Positions 1-9,003 of a DNA stretch of 64,000 bases are shown in pieces; position 1 is the first letter of the stretch; every line of letters starts with the position of its first letter. The position numbers and the translations under genes were made by a program. Location: positions 62,001-126,000 of the forward strand of contig JAEZZY010000019.1 in the NCBI GenBank assembly GCA_023418315.1, read 5' to 3'. Below the pieces are notes generated by a model that was given only the letters and a program-made list of their open reading frames with translations, had not been told where the DNA came from and did no database searches. This DNA is from Bacteroidota bacterium. GTDB lineage: Bacteria > Bacteroidota > Bacteroidia > Chitinophagales > Chitinophagaceae.

Positions 1-1255
1 TATTTTTCAGGCAAGGATAGTAAAATGGAAAACTTCCGCATATAGCGGGTTGTTTCCAGTAATTTGCAAAATTGCTGTAAGCAAAAGCATAGCCAAGATC
101 CCGGCTTGGCCATCCCAAGTTATTAGGCATAAACTGCGTAAGCTGGAATAATGCCTCATAGCTAGGCCCCGTTAAACCGATTATATTGCTTATATCGCCA
201 CTTGAACACGAACCTGTGTATAACGCACTACGCGTTAGTCCTATAGTAGCGCCGACGCCCAGATGTATAATATCCGCACCTCCGGCATTACATGTATAAT
301 TAGGATCAATACCATAAACACATAATGTGGTCACAGGATTATTTATTTGCCATTTAGGAGTAGATCCTAACCCGTTATAACTATAAAAGGCGTAATGAAC
401 CATTCTAAACAAAGCGTTCCCCGCCTGCTTTGCCAGATTAACTCCATTATAAGTGGCAGTATTAGGCAACAGTCGTGATGTTAGCCCCATTCCATGATAA
501 AGCTCCACCATCTGATCCTGGCTTTCTTCTTGTGGTACTCTTTTTTTCCAACTCGACCAAGAATTATGATATGGTTGAATTTGCCCATTAATATTAATTC
601 TATCACCAAACGCTCCAGAACTAACTACCGCAGCATTAACATTTTGTCCTAATCCACCAAAATTATTTCGTCCAGCTCTATTAAAATGGGCAAAATTAAC
701 TTGAACAAAATCAAAATATCCTGTACTCGGGTCGTTATAAATAGGAACATCATCTCTGATAAAAAAGCCGTTCAAGGGGTCTTTACCTCTTTTGCTTTGG
801 TAAATACCGTTAGGGCTACAAGAATAGGTACCATCAATATCCCAGGAATAATCCTCCGCATTTTTATCAAGCCGGTCAAAAGCATTTAATGCTTTGGACA
901 ACTCCATTAATGTTCTGTTGGTAGATAGACCGCTGCTTGAGAGCATTTTATATTCCGTAGCCAATGCCATAATATAATTGCCTAAATATTGTGTGGCATC
1001 ACCCCATTCTAATGCTCCATTTTTATATGGATCTACAAACCAGGGATATGCATTCCAATAATAAGTATGTCGTAGATGTCGCGCACTTGCAGGAATACTT
1101 TCTCCGCAGTTATCTCCAACTTTCATAAAATCATTCACCAAGCGATATCTATACCACCAGTATTTTTGAGTAGTTTGATAAGGGGTTTGCATTTGTTGAG
1201 AAAACATCTTGGTGAAAAACAAGAAAAGCAACAAGGAGAAAAATATTTTTTTCAT
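1..1255 (-). CDS. Secreted protein of unknown function, C-terminus cut by window edge
   Basis: An uninterrupted minus-strand frame of about 418 codons starts at an ATG at 1253-1255 and runs off the left edge, so the stop is not seen. The N-terminus (MKKIFFSLLLFLFFTKMFSQ) is a clear signal peptide. The mature part is rich in aromatic residues, Asn and Gly and has paired cysteines (for example around the CNAGG and CSSGD segments). It includes a stretch reading DPLNGFFIRDDVP and an acidic EESQDQMVELYHG segment. I do not recognise a catalytic family; an alpha-helical barrel is only a guess. It begins 10 bases after the stop of the lipoprotein gene at 1266-1823, so the two are probably co-transcribed with the gene at 1843-2463. 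Base composition is AT-rich relative to the rest of the window. Confidence 0.8.
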   Translation of the reverse strand, partial: MKKIFFSLLLFLFFTKMFSQQMQTPYQTTQKYWWYRYRLVNDFMKVGDNCGESIPASARHLRHTYYWNAYPWFVDPYKNGALEWGDATQYLGNYIMALATEYKMLSSSGLSTNRTLMELSKALNAFDRLDKNAEDYSWDIDGTYSCSPNGIYQSKRGKDPLNGFFIRDDVPIYNDPSTGYFDFVQVNFAHFNRAGRNNFGGLGQNVNAAVVSSGAFGDRININGQIQPYHNSWSSWKKRVPQEESQDQMVELYHGMGLTSRLLPNTATYNGVNLAKQAGNALFRMVHYAFYSYNGLGSTPKWQINNPVTTLCVYGIDPNYTCNAGGADIIHLGVGATIGLTRSALYTGSCSSGDISNIIGLTGPSYEALFQLTQFMPNNLGWPSRDLGYAFAYSNFANYWKQPAICGSFPFYYPCLKN

Positions 1256-1265
1256 AGCTAATAAT

Positions 1266-1823
1266 TCATATTCTAATGTAAGAATGAACTAATTCCCATA
1301 CCGTTGTATCCGTATGAGCAATCTTTAAAATCTTATTTTTAAAATCCATATAAAGCAAATCGTTTTCACTCACATAAACAGAATCGTATATTTTCCCATT
1401 TATTAAATAAGTATTTACAGAACGGTTAAAATTAAAATACGAAATATAATAATAATCACCCTTTGCCTTTCCATAAAAAACTTGACTACCGGAGCCATAC
1501 AAAAACATTTGCCAACTCATACTATCTATTTTAGTATGAGATGCCATGTTATACTCATCAATGTAAAAGGACATTATTTCAAATTGATTATAACATCCAT
1601 CAGATACCTTGGGAGTATTTGCTACTGATCTGCCTGTTTTAACAACGACAAAACTATCCATAACTCCTGTCATAGAATCTCTCATTATCCAGTAGCTTCC
1701 TTCCTTAAAATTTGCAAATCTCAGTTGCTGCTCGCTAAGGTATTCGCCCCGTACCTTACATTTTTCCCTGCAGGCGCTGCACCCTATCCAAATGAATGCA
1801 AAAATTACAATTAGCGGTTTCAT
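1266..1823 (-). CDS. Hypothetical lipoprotein, 185 aa
   Basis: The N-terminus is a short positively charged and hydrophobic signal followed by closely spaced cysteines (IWIGCSACREK), one of which can act as the lipidated Cys of a lipobox. The product is therefore probably anchored in the envelope. The mature part has a segment EGSYWIMRDSMTGVMDSFVV that resembles the start of small beta-rich Bacteroidota lipoproteins, but I recognise no defined family. It lies 19 bases downstream of the gene at 1843-2463 and 10 bases upstream of the truncated secreted protein on the same strand, which suggests one operon of exported proteins. Function unknown. Confidence 0.7.
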   Translation of the reverse strand: MKPLIVIFAFIWIGCSACREKCKVRGEYLSEQQLRFANFKEGSYWIMRDSMTGVMDSFVVVKTGRSVANTPKVSDGCYNQFEIMSFYIDEYNMASHTKIDSMSWQMFLYGSGSQVFYGKAKGDYYYISYFNFNRSVNTYLINGKIYDSVYVSENDLLYMDFKNKILKIAHTDTTVWELVHSYIRI

Positions 1824-1842
1824 TAGATTTTTTATGTTTTTA

Positions 1843-2463
1843 CTATTTCTCTTCTATTTTCTGTTTCAACTCTTCAATCTCCTTTTGCTGTTGTATTACA
1901 TAAAGCGTAAGTTCCTCTATTTTTTGCAACAGCTTTGCATCCATTGTTCCCAAGTCCACTCCGTCTTTTATCACTTCCTGCGCAGAAGGAATTTCGGGCA
2001 AGTGCTTATTTTTCGAAATATAGGTTTGGAGTTCCTTTAAAGGCATCAATTTATATTCAGGCGCAAATACATGATCTGCCCAACTGGTAGTGCCTTTTAC
2101 AGCTACACGCACTTTCTCGGTGAGGATACCTTTTTCTACGTAGAGTTTGTAGTCGCCCGGAGTTGTAACATCTCCCATTCTCACCTTTGCATCGTTTTGG
2201 AAGACGAGGATAGAAAATGTTTTAATTCCTAAAGGGTCTTGGTAGTAAAAACTGAGATCATCTCCATTTTGAGAATTGTGTAAACCAAAAAAACCATTAT
2301 TCTGAGTTCTTTTGAATTCAATATAATCACCCCAACCACGTTGTATATCTAGTAAAGATGTGGCAGGAGTTGGGGCAGAAATTCCAATACCAACGCTTGT
2401 ATATTGGGCAGAAGCACAAATGCTAGTAGGAAGCAATACTAAAAGAGTGAATATTTTCTTCAT
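1843..2463 (-). CDS. Secreted protein with tail-fibre-like body and C-terminal coiled coil
   Basis: The likely start is the ATG at 2461-2463, giving 206 aa. It places the signal peptide MKKIFTLLVLLPTSICASAQ at the N-terminus; an upstream in-frame start at 2508 would put 15 extra residues before it. The protein continues with a glycine-rich GIGISAPTPATSLLDI segment, a beta-rich middle, then the module KLMPLKELQTYISKNKHLPE with EIPSAQEV. It ends in a heptad coiled coil (residues about 170-206, repeated E-E-L/I-K). This C-terminal arrangement is common in Bacteroidota cell-surface proteins annotated as tail-fibre-like. The coiled coil implies oligomerisation, probably trimerisation; no enzymatic role is visible. 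First gene of the three-gene cluster of exported proteins. Confidence 0.75.
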   Translation of the reverse strand: MKKIFTLLVLLPTSICASAQYTSVGIGISAPTPATSLLDIQRGWGDYIEFKRTQNNGFFGLHNSQNGDDLSFYYQDPLGIKTFSILVFQNDAKVRMGDVTTPGDYKLYVEKGILTEKVRVAVKGTTSWADHVFAPEYKLMPLKELQTYISKNKHLPEIPSAQEVIKDGVDLGTMDAKLLQKIEELTLYVIQQQKEIEELKQKIEEK

Positions 2464-2517
2464 TTTAACGATTTGTTTACGAATGTAAGAACAAATAATT
2501 AAAATCAAAAAAATAGG

Positions 2518-3324
2518 TTACTTACGCAGAACCAGTACATCTTGAAAAGTGATCGCGCTTTTTCCATTTCTTTCTGCTGACCAAAACCCTTTTATGGATT
2601 GTTCAATGGTAAATCCGCATTGCTCCACGTAAGACAATAGATATTTTATATCGTAGCCTACATTTGCCGATTTCACTTTCTTGTCCATAAGAGCGTAATG
2701 CCCATAATCATATTTAAAGTCAAACTCTTGTCCTTGCATTTTCTTTCGGCTTTCATCATCCAAAATGAAAAAAGTAGCAACCAGGTATCCGTTAGATTTT
2801 AGAATGCGATAGGCTTCTTGCAAATAGTTTTCTACTTCATCGGGTGTCATGTGGGTAAAGACAGATATAGCGCAAGCCATATCATAGCTATTATCTTTGT
2901 AAGGGAAACGATAGGTGGACGCTTTTATCCCGGTAGAGTTATACAAATCATTATACAAGGGCACATAGTGAAATGAGAAATTCGGATGCTTGTTCGCAAT
3001 GTTATCCGTACACCAGTCTATTCCTTTTTTTATCGCATCAAAGCCGTCATATTTTCCGGTTAAGTAGTTACTCAAGGGAATGGCAATACGCCCAATGCCA
3101 CTTCCTATATCTAAAAAAACATCTTCTTTTTTTAATCCGCAATTCCGAATAAAAAAATCAACCCAGTCATTTCCTTGCTTTACAAATTCCTTGTCGCCTG
3201 TATATATTAAACCTCGTGGCGGTAATCCTTCTCTTTTACAGAAAACGTCTCTCGGGAAATAGTAAAGTCTTCTTGCCAAAAAACGTATAGATGGCGGAAG
3301 GATGTAGTAAATCTTGCGTAGCAT
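2518..3324 (-). CDS. Class I SAM-dependent methyltransferase
   Basis: The SAM-binding motif I is clear (LDIGSGIGRIAIPL, residues 71-84 from the chosen start). It is followed by an acidic residue after the second strand (YDGFDAIKKG), and the YDMACAISVFTHMTPDEVE and RILKSNGYLVATFF segments typical of motifs II-III in Rossmann-fold methyltransferases. I chose the ATG at 3322-3324 (268 aa). The frame is open back to an ATG at 3432 that overlaps the stop region of the cystathionine synthase gene, but those 36 extra residues are Cys/Phe-rich and look non-coding. The N-terminus MLRKIYYILPPSIRFLARRLYY resembles that of glycan-linked methyltransferases. Substrate unknown. Confidence 0.8.
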   Translation of the reverse strand: MLRKIYYILPPSIRFLARRLYYFPRDVFCKREGLPPRGLIYTGDKEFVKQGNDWVDFFIRNCGLKKEDVFLDIGSGIGRIAIPLSNYLTGKYDGFDAIKKGIDWCTDNIANKHPNFSFHYVPLYNDLYNSTGIKASTYRFPYKDNSYDMACAISVFTHMTPDEVENYLQEAYRILKSNGYLVATFFILDDESRKKMQGQEFDFKYDYGHYALMDKKVKSANVGYDIKYLLSYVEQCGFTIEQSIKGFWSAERNGKSAITFQDVLVLRK

Positions 3325-3431
3325 TTTATAACAGCTTCTATAGATAAAAACGAAAAATAAATCACTTATACGGAATGTTGGGCATCGCTGTTTTCTGCAA
3401 TTCATTAGCAAAAAACCGCTATAGGCTCCCA

Positions 3432-4802
3432 TTATTTATTCAACGCATTCAGCACATCGTATTTGGTAAGGATATGGTATTCCCCGCTTTCATCTTTGGT
3501 GAGTACCGCACCATTATCTTTATGGATATGATGAGAAAGCCGTTCCACCGTAGTGTCCATTTCCACAACAGGCAATGCGGCTTCGCACACATCGGCAATG
3601 CTATGGTCTTTCACATCGTTGTTCTCTATCATTTTTTTGAACAAGCCCGACTGGGTAACCGCACCGGTAATCGCTCCGTCTTTCATCACCGGTATTTGCT
3701 CAATATCGTATTTTTTCATCAGGTCAAGGGCGTCACTCACTTTGGCAGCTTCGTCTATCGTTACTAATCTTCTTCTGCCCAGGCCGCCTATAAGATCTTT
3801 CACAGTTTCCACCTCCAGGAATCCACGGTCGAGCATCCATTCATCATTATAAATCTTGCCTACATAGCGGCTGCCATGGTCGTGGAATACCACCACCACA
3901 AGGTCGGTAGGTTTCAGTTTGTCTTTAAGTTGTTTGAGTCCGGCAATCACGGAACCGGCGGAGTAGCCTACAAACAGTCCTTCTTCTTTGGCTATGCGGC
4001 GTGCCATTACGGCGCCGTCTTTATCTGTTACTTTTTCAAAATAGTCTATGGCTTCTTTAATATAATTCTGCGGCAAGAAATCTTCTCCGAATCCTTCGGA
4101 AATATAGGGATGCACTTCGCCCATATCCAGCTCGCCGGTATCGAACCATTTTTTGAGCAGTGAGCCGTAAGTATCTATCGCCCACATTTGCACATCGGGA
4201 TTTTTTTCTTTCATGTACATGCCTATGCCGGTAATGGTGCCGCCTGTACCTGCTGCTACCACCACATGCGTTACTTTTCCTTCCGTTTGTTCCCATATCT
4301 CTGGCGCGGTGGTTTCATAGTGTGCCTGGCGGTTGGCAAGGTTGTCATACTGATTCACATACCAGCTATTGGGTATTTCTTTAGCCAGTCTTTTGGAGAC
4401 GGAGTAATAGGAGCGGGGGTCTTCCGGATCCACATTGGTAGGGCATACGATTACTTCGGCGCCTACGGCTTTGAGGATGTCTATTTTTTCTTTCGATTGT
4501 TTATCGGTAGTGGCGAAGATGCACTTATAGCCTTTGATGATGGCTGCGAGTGCAAGTCCCATACCGGTGTTGCCGCTGGTACCTTCTATGATGGTGCCGC
4601 CGGGTTTTATTTTTCCTTCCTGCTCGGCTACTTCCAGCATTTTCAGTGCCATACGGTCTTTGATAGAGTTTCCGGGGTTGAAGAAATCAACCTTCGCATA
4701 TACGGGGCAAGGTATATCGGCTACTACTTTGTGAAGTTTTATCAAAGGAGTATTGCCGATGGTTTGCAATACATTGTCGTAAACGCGTTTGCTTGGATTC
4801 AT
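3432..4802 (-). CDS. Cystathionine beta-synthase (PLP enzyme with CBS domain pair)
   Basis: A fold-type II PLP enzyme that joins serine (or O-acetylserine) with homocysteine or sulfide in cysteine/transsulfuration metabolism, in the cytoplasm. The N-terminal catalytic domain (about residues 8-320) has TIGNTPLIKL, the PLP lysine in NPGNSIKDRMA (Lys48), the GTSGNTGMGLA substrate loop and the VVAAGTGGTITGIG phosphate loop. Residues about 335-456 hold two CBS motifs (VSDALDLMKKYDIEQIPVM and ADVCEAALPVVEMDTTVERL), which often bind adenosyl ligands. The total of 456 aa fits bacterial CBS-domain forms. A CBS-domain cysteine synthase is the alternative name. On the minus strand upstream of the start, CTTATCTTCG-like sequence could be a -7 element. 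Confidence 0.9.
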   Translation of the reverse strand: MNPSKRVYDNVLQTIGNTPLIKLHKVVADIPCPVYAKVDFFNPGNSIKDRMALKMLEVAEQEGKIKPGGTIIEGTSGNTGMGLALAAIIKGYKCIFATTDKQSKEKIDILKAVGAEVIVCPTNVDPEDPRSYYSVSKRLAKEIPNSWYVNQYDNLANRQAHYETTAPEIWEQTEGKVTHVVVAAGTGGTITGIGMYMKEKNPDVQMWAIDTYGSLLKKWFDTGELDMGEVHPYISEGFGEDFLPQNYIKEAIDYFEKVTDKDGAVMARRIAKEEGLFVGYSAGSVIAGLKQLKDKLKPTDLVVVVFHDHGSRYVGKIYNDEWMLDRGFLEVETVKDLIGGLGRRRLVTIDEAAKVSDALDLMKKYDIEQIPVMKDGAITGAVTQSGLFKKMIENNDVKDHSIADVCEAALPVVEMDTTVERLSHHIHKDNGAVLTKDESGEYHILTKYDVLNALNK

Positions 4803-5015
4803 AATTTAGAAATTTTTGCGAAGATAATGATTGAGAAACGGATGCGGGGTTTCGGAGAAAGAAAAAATAGCCTTACTCAAAACCTGTTTTATTCCCTTCT
4901 GCAAAGCAAATAAAAAAGACAAAGGCTACAACGTAAAATTAAAACAGGTATTGCTCCTTCTGTTACATTGGATTCATAGTATTCTTTGTGTGCAATTTAT
5001 AGGCTTATGAATCCA

Positions 5016-6149
5016 TCACTTCAACGACTCTTCCAGCACATTTTCCAGCTCTGTGCCACGGAGGTTGGTAGCGATGATTTTCCCTTGCGGGTCCACTAAG
5101 AAATTCATAGGGATGGATTGCACATTATAATCGCGTGCGGCTATGGATTCCCATCCTTGCAAATCGCTGATATGGTGCCAGGTAAGACGGTCATCGGCTA
5201 TGGCTTTTGCCCATTTTGCCTTATCGCTGTCTAAGGACACACCGAGGATGGTGAAGTTTTTATTTTTGAATTTGTTGTAGGCAGCTACTACGTTCGGGTT
5301 TTCCGCACGGCAGGGTCCGCACCAGGAAGCCCAGAAATCCACCAGCACATATTTTCCTTTCAGCGAGCTGAGCGATATGTTTTTTCCCTCCGGTGATGGA
5401 AGGTCTATTTCCGGCGCTTCTGTGCCCACTACGCGGTTTTCCTGAGTGGCGGAGGCTGTGTTTCCGGTTATCATTTGCTCCATCTTTGTGGTATAGTCTT
5501 TAGCCAGTTTGCTATTGGGGAAGCGGGTGGCTATAGATTGGGTAAATGTTCGCAGATAGTCTGCTTCGGAGGCGGGGTTCAGCATCTGTACGGCAAAAAG
5601 CGCATTGGGTAAGTAACGGGTAGTATCCGCATAGTTTTCTACATAATGCGTGAGATTGACGTTCATTTCATCCATTTCATTCTTTGCTTTTGCCAGCAGG
5701 CTGTCATTGCCGCGGATGCGCATAGAATCCATTACGAGGGAAAGTGTATTGTAATCTCGGAGGCTGGTTCTTATTTGGCTAAGGAAGCCGTGCAAACTTG
5801 CAGATGACGGAGAGCCTGCCACGTTACAATCGGTAAGATTGCTCCAATCGGCTACTACTTTGGTGGTTCCTTTTTCGAGAGAAAGGATGATGAATTGATT
5901 GCCCTGAAAGCGTAAGCGGTATAGCCCGGCTTCTTGCAGCGTACCGCCCATTTCAAAATTTCCTTTGTCGTCCGAACTTGCGGAGTCTATTACCACCATG
6001 TTATTGCTGATGCTCAGCTCTTCGAGATATACAATCTGCTTTGGCATATTACTGATGCTGCCGGCCACCGTAAAATGATTCTTATCAGAACTGCAAGATG
6101 CAAAAAGGGCTACGGTAATTAGGAGAGAAAGTAGATGTCTAAGCCTCAT
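5016..6149 (-). CDS. TlpA/ResA-like thiol-disulfide oxidoreductase lipoprotein with DUF4369-like N-terminus
   Basis: A lipoprotein signal (MRLRHLLSLLITVALFASCS) gives a lipidated Cys19. Residues about 24-100 form a DUF4369-like domain (FTVAGSISNMPKQIVYLEEL), followed by a helical linker. The C-terminal domain from about residue 238 is an AhpC/TSA-Redoxin thioredoxin fold with the active site WASWCGPC (Cys277 and Cys280) and a cis-proline region near YNVQSIPMNFLVDPQGKI. Such proteins are tethered in the periplasm or under the outer membrane and reduce or isomerise thiols in exported proteins. The gene stands alone, with 213 bases to the cystathionine synthase gene. Family assignment is sure; the specific substrate is unknown. 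Confidence 0.88.
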   Translation of the reverse strand: MRLRHLLSLLITVALFASCSSDKNHFTVAGSISNMPKQIVYLEELSISNNMVVIDSASSDDKGNFEMGGTLQEAGLYRLRFQGNQFIILSLEKGTTKVVADWSNLTDCNVAGSPSSASLHGFLSQIRTSLRDYNTLSLVMDSMRIRGNDSLLAKAKNEMDEMNVNLTHYVENYADTTRYLPNALFAVQMLNPASEADYLRTFTQSIATRFPNSKLAKDYTTKMEQMITGNTASATQENRVVGTEAPEIDLPSPEGKNISLSSLKGKYVLVDFWASWCGPCRAENPNVVAAYNKFKNKNFTILGVSLDSDKAKWAKAIADDRLTWHHISDLQGWESIAARDYNVQSIPMNFLVDPQGKIIATNLRGTELENVLEESLK

Positions 6150-6293
6150 TCATTTATTTTTTCAACGTGCAAACATAGAGAATTATCCAATCGTAAACTG
6201 AATGTAAAAAGTTAAGGTTAAAGACGGGATTTTATAATCGCATGACAATTCTCTGACAATCCAAAAAAGAGTTTGTAAGATATTTGCACCGTC

Positions 6294-7301
6294 ATGAATT
6301 TGAGAAGCCCCCTCGCTGCCGTAACTGTTTTTTCCTTGTTTGCATTCAGCTCCTGCGAAAAGGTCGAATCGCCTATTATTTTACCTCCTTCCAACGGCTC
6401 TCACATGCAAACGGTAACAATGGGCATTGATTACCAAACCCAGATTTATTTTGATTTAAAGACACAGTCCATCGTAAAAACCATTCCCTATAATGTATGG
6501 GATCTTGCTTTTGAAACCGGACAAGACGGCCGGCATGTATTTATGAACGGCTCAAAAAATATTTTTATTTATAACACCCATGAAACAGATCCTGCAAAAA
6601 TTACCGACGGTTATCAATACAGCATCTCCGACAGCAGCTACCGTTTCGATGCGCCTTGCGGATTGCCGGACTCAACCGGCGTAGGCGAGTGGTGCTCCGC
6701 CGATAAAAAAACCAAGAACGAAGTATATCTTGTAAATATCAAAAGCGAAAAAACGTATAAAAAATTTGTACTGAAATCGGTGGATGAAAACAGCTATACG
6801 ATGGCATACGGAGATCTTTCCGATAAGGAGCTAAAAACCATTACCCTCCCTAAAGACAATCAATATAATTATGTCTTCTTTTCTTTTGCCCATGGAGGAG
6901 AAATAATAAACTCCGAACCGCCCAAGGAAACCTGGGATATTGTATTCACCTATTACCGCCATTATTATTACGATCGGAATATGCCTTATCTGGTAAGCGG
7001 TGTATTGCTTAATCCCTATAAAACAACCGCCTTCGCCGACTCTACCACGGGATACCTAAATATAGATTATAACGTTGCGGCGAACAAGGCGTTCTCCAAC
7101 CACAGAGATATTATAGGTTATAACTGGAAAGACCCCATCATAGACATGCAGACCAACACAGCTACCTATATCGTAAAATCGGAGAACGTATATGTCATCA
7201 AAAATCAAAACGATGAATACTGGAAACTCCATTTTCTCGGTTTTTATGATGATAACGGTGTGAAGGGAAGTCCTTCTTTCGAGTTTGAACGAATACAATA
7301 A
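6294..7301 (+). CDS. HmuY-like lipoprotein
   Basis: The signal peptide ends in a lipobox with Cys21 (LFAFSSCEK). The two hallmark segments of HmuY-family proteins are present: an early YFDLKTQSIVKTIPYNVWDL followed by AFETG, and a later KETWDIVFTYYRHYYY. HmuY of Porphyromonas is a haem-binding lipoprotein at the outer membrane. Here the family resemblance is by the WDLAF/WDIVF pattern, so haem binding is an inference and no haem receptor gene lies nearby. A GATATTTG -7-like element at 6279-6286 lies 7 bases before the ATG, suggesting a very short leader. A strong hairpin terminator follows at 7338. Confidence 0.75.
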   Translation: MNLRSPLAAVTVFSLFAFSSCEKVESPIILPPSNGSHMQTVTMGIDYQTQIYFDLKTQSIVKTIPYNVWDLAFETGQDGRHVFMNGSKNIFIYNTHETDPAKITDGYQYSISDSSYRFDAPCGLPDSTGVGEWCSADKKTKNEVYLVNIKSEKTYKKFVLKSVDENSYTMAYGDLSDKELKTITLPKDNQYNYVFFSFAHGGEIINSEPPKETWDIVFTYYRHYYYDRNMPYLVSGVLLNPYKTTAFADSTTGYLNIDYNVAANKAFSNHRDIIGYNWKDPIIDMQTNTATYIVKSENVYVIKNQNDEYWKLHFLGFYDDNGVKGSPSFEFERIQ

Positions 7302-7337
7302 AACGCTATCCTCTGTTTTATAGGGGAGCAACGGAAA

Positions 7338-7391
7338 AAGGTTGTTTCAAAAACCGGTGCGGTTCTTAAAACAACCCTTCGTCGTTTTTTA
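7338..7391 (+). terminator. Bidirectional intrinsic terminator
   Basis: The arms AAGGTTGTTT (7338-7347) and AAACAACCCTT (7369-7379) enclose an inner stem AACCG/CGGTT with loop GTG. A run of six T (7385-7390) follows on the plus strand, and an A-run precedes the stem, giving a T-run on the minus strand. It sits between two convergent genes (HmuY-like lipoprotein and phosphohexomutase) and can end both. Confidence 0.7.
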
Positions 7392-7403
7392 TTCTGCTTT
7401 GTG

Positions 7404-8798
7404 CTACAAGATTTCTTTTTTCACTTCTTCCAATATGTCCCATGTTTCTTCGCGGCTGTTGCCTTCGGCATAAATGCGCAAAAGCGGTTCCGTACCCGAT
7501 GCGCGGAGCATCATCCATCCGCCGTTGTCGAGATGATATTTCACTCCGTCAATCGTTTCGCGGCGGTTGAAGGTGTATTTTCCAAACTTGCTATAGCCGT
7601 CGTTTTGCGCAGTTTGGATAATGTGTTCTTTCTTGGAATTTTCAAGTGTGAGGTCATTGCGCTCATACACAAAAGCGCCCACTACTTCATATACCTCTTG
7701 TATCAGTTCTTTCAGTGTTTTTCCGGTTTCGGTCATGAATTGATAAAGCAGCAAGCCGTCATAGATACCGTCGCGTTCGGGGATATGTCCTTTTACTGCG
7801 ATGCCGCCGCTTTCCTCACCGCCTACCAGCACATCCTCATGCACCATAATCTCGCTGATGTATTTAAACCCAATCGGCGTTACTTCTACGGGCAGGTTAT
7901 AGGCGGCGCACATTTTCTTCACACGGTCTGTTACGGAGAAGGCGATTGCCACTTTGCCACTCATGTTTTTATACTTATGTAGATAATGCACGAGCAGCAA
8001 CAGGATGTGATGCGCATCCACAAAATTTCCGTCTTCATCATAAAGTCCTATTCTGTCTGCATCGCCATCGGTAGCCAGCCCTATTTTCAGTTCCGGCGTG
8101 TGGCGCATGGTATGGGCAAGAGTTTGCAGGTTTTTATCCAGTGGTTCGGGAGCCTGCCCCATAAAGCCGGGGTTGTTTTCGCAATGCAGCAATACCGCGT
8201 GGGGAAGCAAGCGGCGCACCACGTTTTGTCCGGCGCCATACATCGCGTCATAAGCCATTTTATAGGGCGATTTATTCAGCGCTTCAAAGTCAAATTTTGT
8301 TTGCAGATACGATACATACATATCTTCCAGGTTCACATACTGAAGCAGTCCTTTTTCTTCCCAGTGTGCAAGCGGTTGCTCGTTGTAGGAATATTCATCC
8401 GGTATCAGTGCTTCCACCGCAGCTATATCTTTGGGGCTTGAAGGTCCGCCATGTGCGCCTTTCAGTTTATAGCCGTTATAGGACGGCGGGTTGTGTGAAG
8501 CCGTGATGACCACGCCCTGCTGTGCTTTAAGGGCGAGTACGGCATAGGAAATCATAGGAGTGCTGATAGCGCCTTTGGCGAGTTTTACGCGGATGCCGTT
8601 GGCACAAAGCACTTTCGCTACCGTTTCGGTAAACATCTCCCCGCCAAAACGAAAATCATGTCCCACCACTACCATAGCTCCTGCGCCAAGCCATTTCGCC
8701 AAACCGGCGCTTACACGTGCTACATTGTAAACCGTAAAATCCTTTGCTATAATGGCACGCCATCCGTCCGTACCGAATTTGATTGTATCAGGTGTCAT
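7404..8798 (-). CDS. Phosphoglucomutase/phosphomannomutase family protein
   Basis: Alpha-D-phosphohexomutase, interconverting hexose 1- and 6-phosphates for nucleotide-sugar supply. All four family motifs are visible: the phosphoserine loop VVITASHNPPSYNGYK (Ser101), the Mg-binding loop TDGDADRIG (Asp244/246/248), the sugar-binding loop GGEESGGIAVKGHIPERDG, and the phosphate-binding loop RASGTEPLLRIYAEG near the C-terminus. At 464 aa it is the usual length. Whether glucose, mannose or glucosamine is preferred cannot be read from sequence alone. A TACATTTG element on the minus strand (8826-8833) lies about 27 bases upstream of the start. Confidence 0.92.
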   Translation of the reverse strand: MTPDTIKFGTDGWRAIIAKDFTVYNVARVSAGLAKWLGAGAMVVVGHDFRFGGEMFTETVAKVLCANGIRVKLAKGAISTPMISYAVLALKAQQGVVITASHNPPSYNGYKLKGAHGGPSSPKDIAAVEALIPDEYSYNEQPLAHWEEKGLLQYVNLEDMYVSYLQTKFDFEALNKSPYKMAYDAMYGAGQNVVRRLLPHAVLLHCENNPGFMGQAPEPLDKNLQTLAHTMRHTPELKIGLATDGDADRIGLYDEDGNFVDAHHILLLLVHYLHKYKNMSGKVAIAFSVTDRVKKMCAAYNLPVEVTPIGFKYISEIMVHEDVLVGGEESGGIAVKGHIPERDGIYDGLLLYQFMTETGKTLKELIQEVYEVVGAFVYERNDLTLENSKKEHIIQTAQNDGYSKFGKYTFNRRETIDGVKYHLDNGGWMMLRASGTEPLLRIYAEGNSREETWDILEEVKKEIL

Positions 8799-8977
8799 TG
8801 TTCGTATAGTAATTTATATGGGCGGCAAATGTAATAAACCTTTCCTTGCCTATGGCGGATAAAAACTAACCTTTGAAAAATGGATTTTAAAAAGCCTATG
8901 AAAGGGATGACGTTTTATTCTACGTAGGGTAGTGGTTACAGCCATTTTTTCTTCCCAATAACAAAGCACCAAAACCT

Positions 8978-8985
8978 TACCTTTG
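8978..8985 (+). promoter_or_regulatory. -7 promoter element for ychF
   Basis: TACCTTTG matches the Bacteroidota -7 consensus TAnnTTTG. It lies 18 bases before the GTG start of the ychF gene. No good -33 TTTG is seen at the expected distance. Confidence 0.5.
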
Positions 8986-9003
8986 CACCCAAATTTTTAA
9001 AGC

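Noticed and set aside
4188..4913. Long plus-strand open frame opposite the cystathionine synthase gene
   Set aside because: It lies antisense to a clear enzyme gene. Its product is rich in Phe, Tyr, His and Cys with no motif, as expected from a complement frame.
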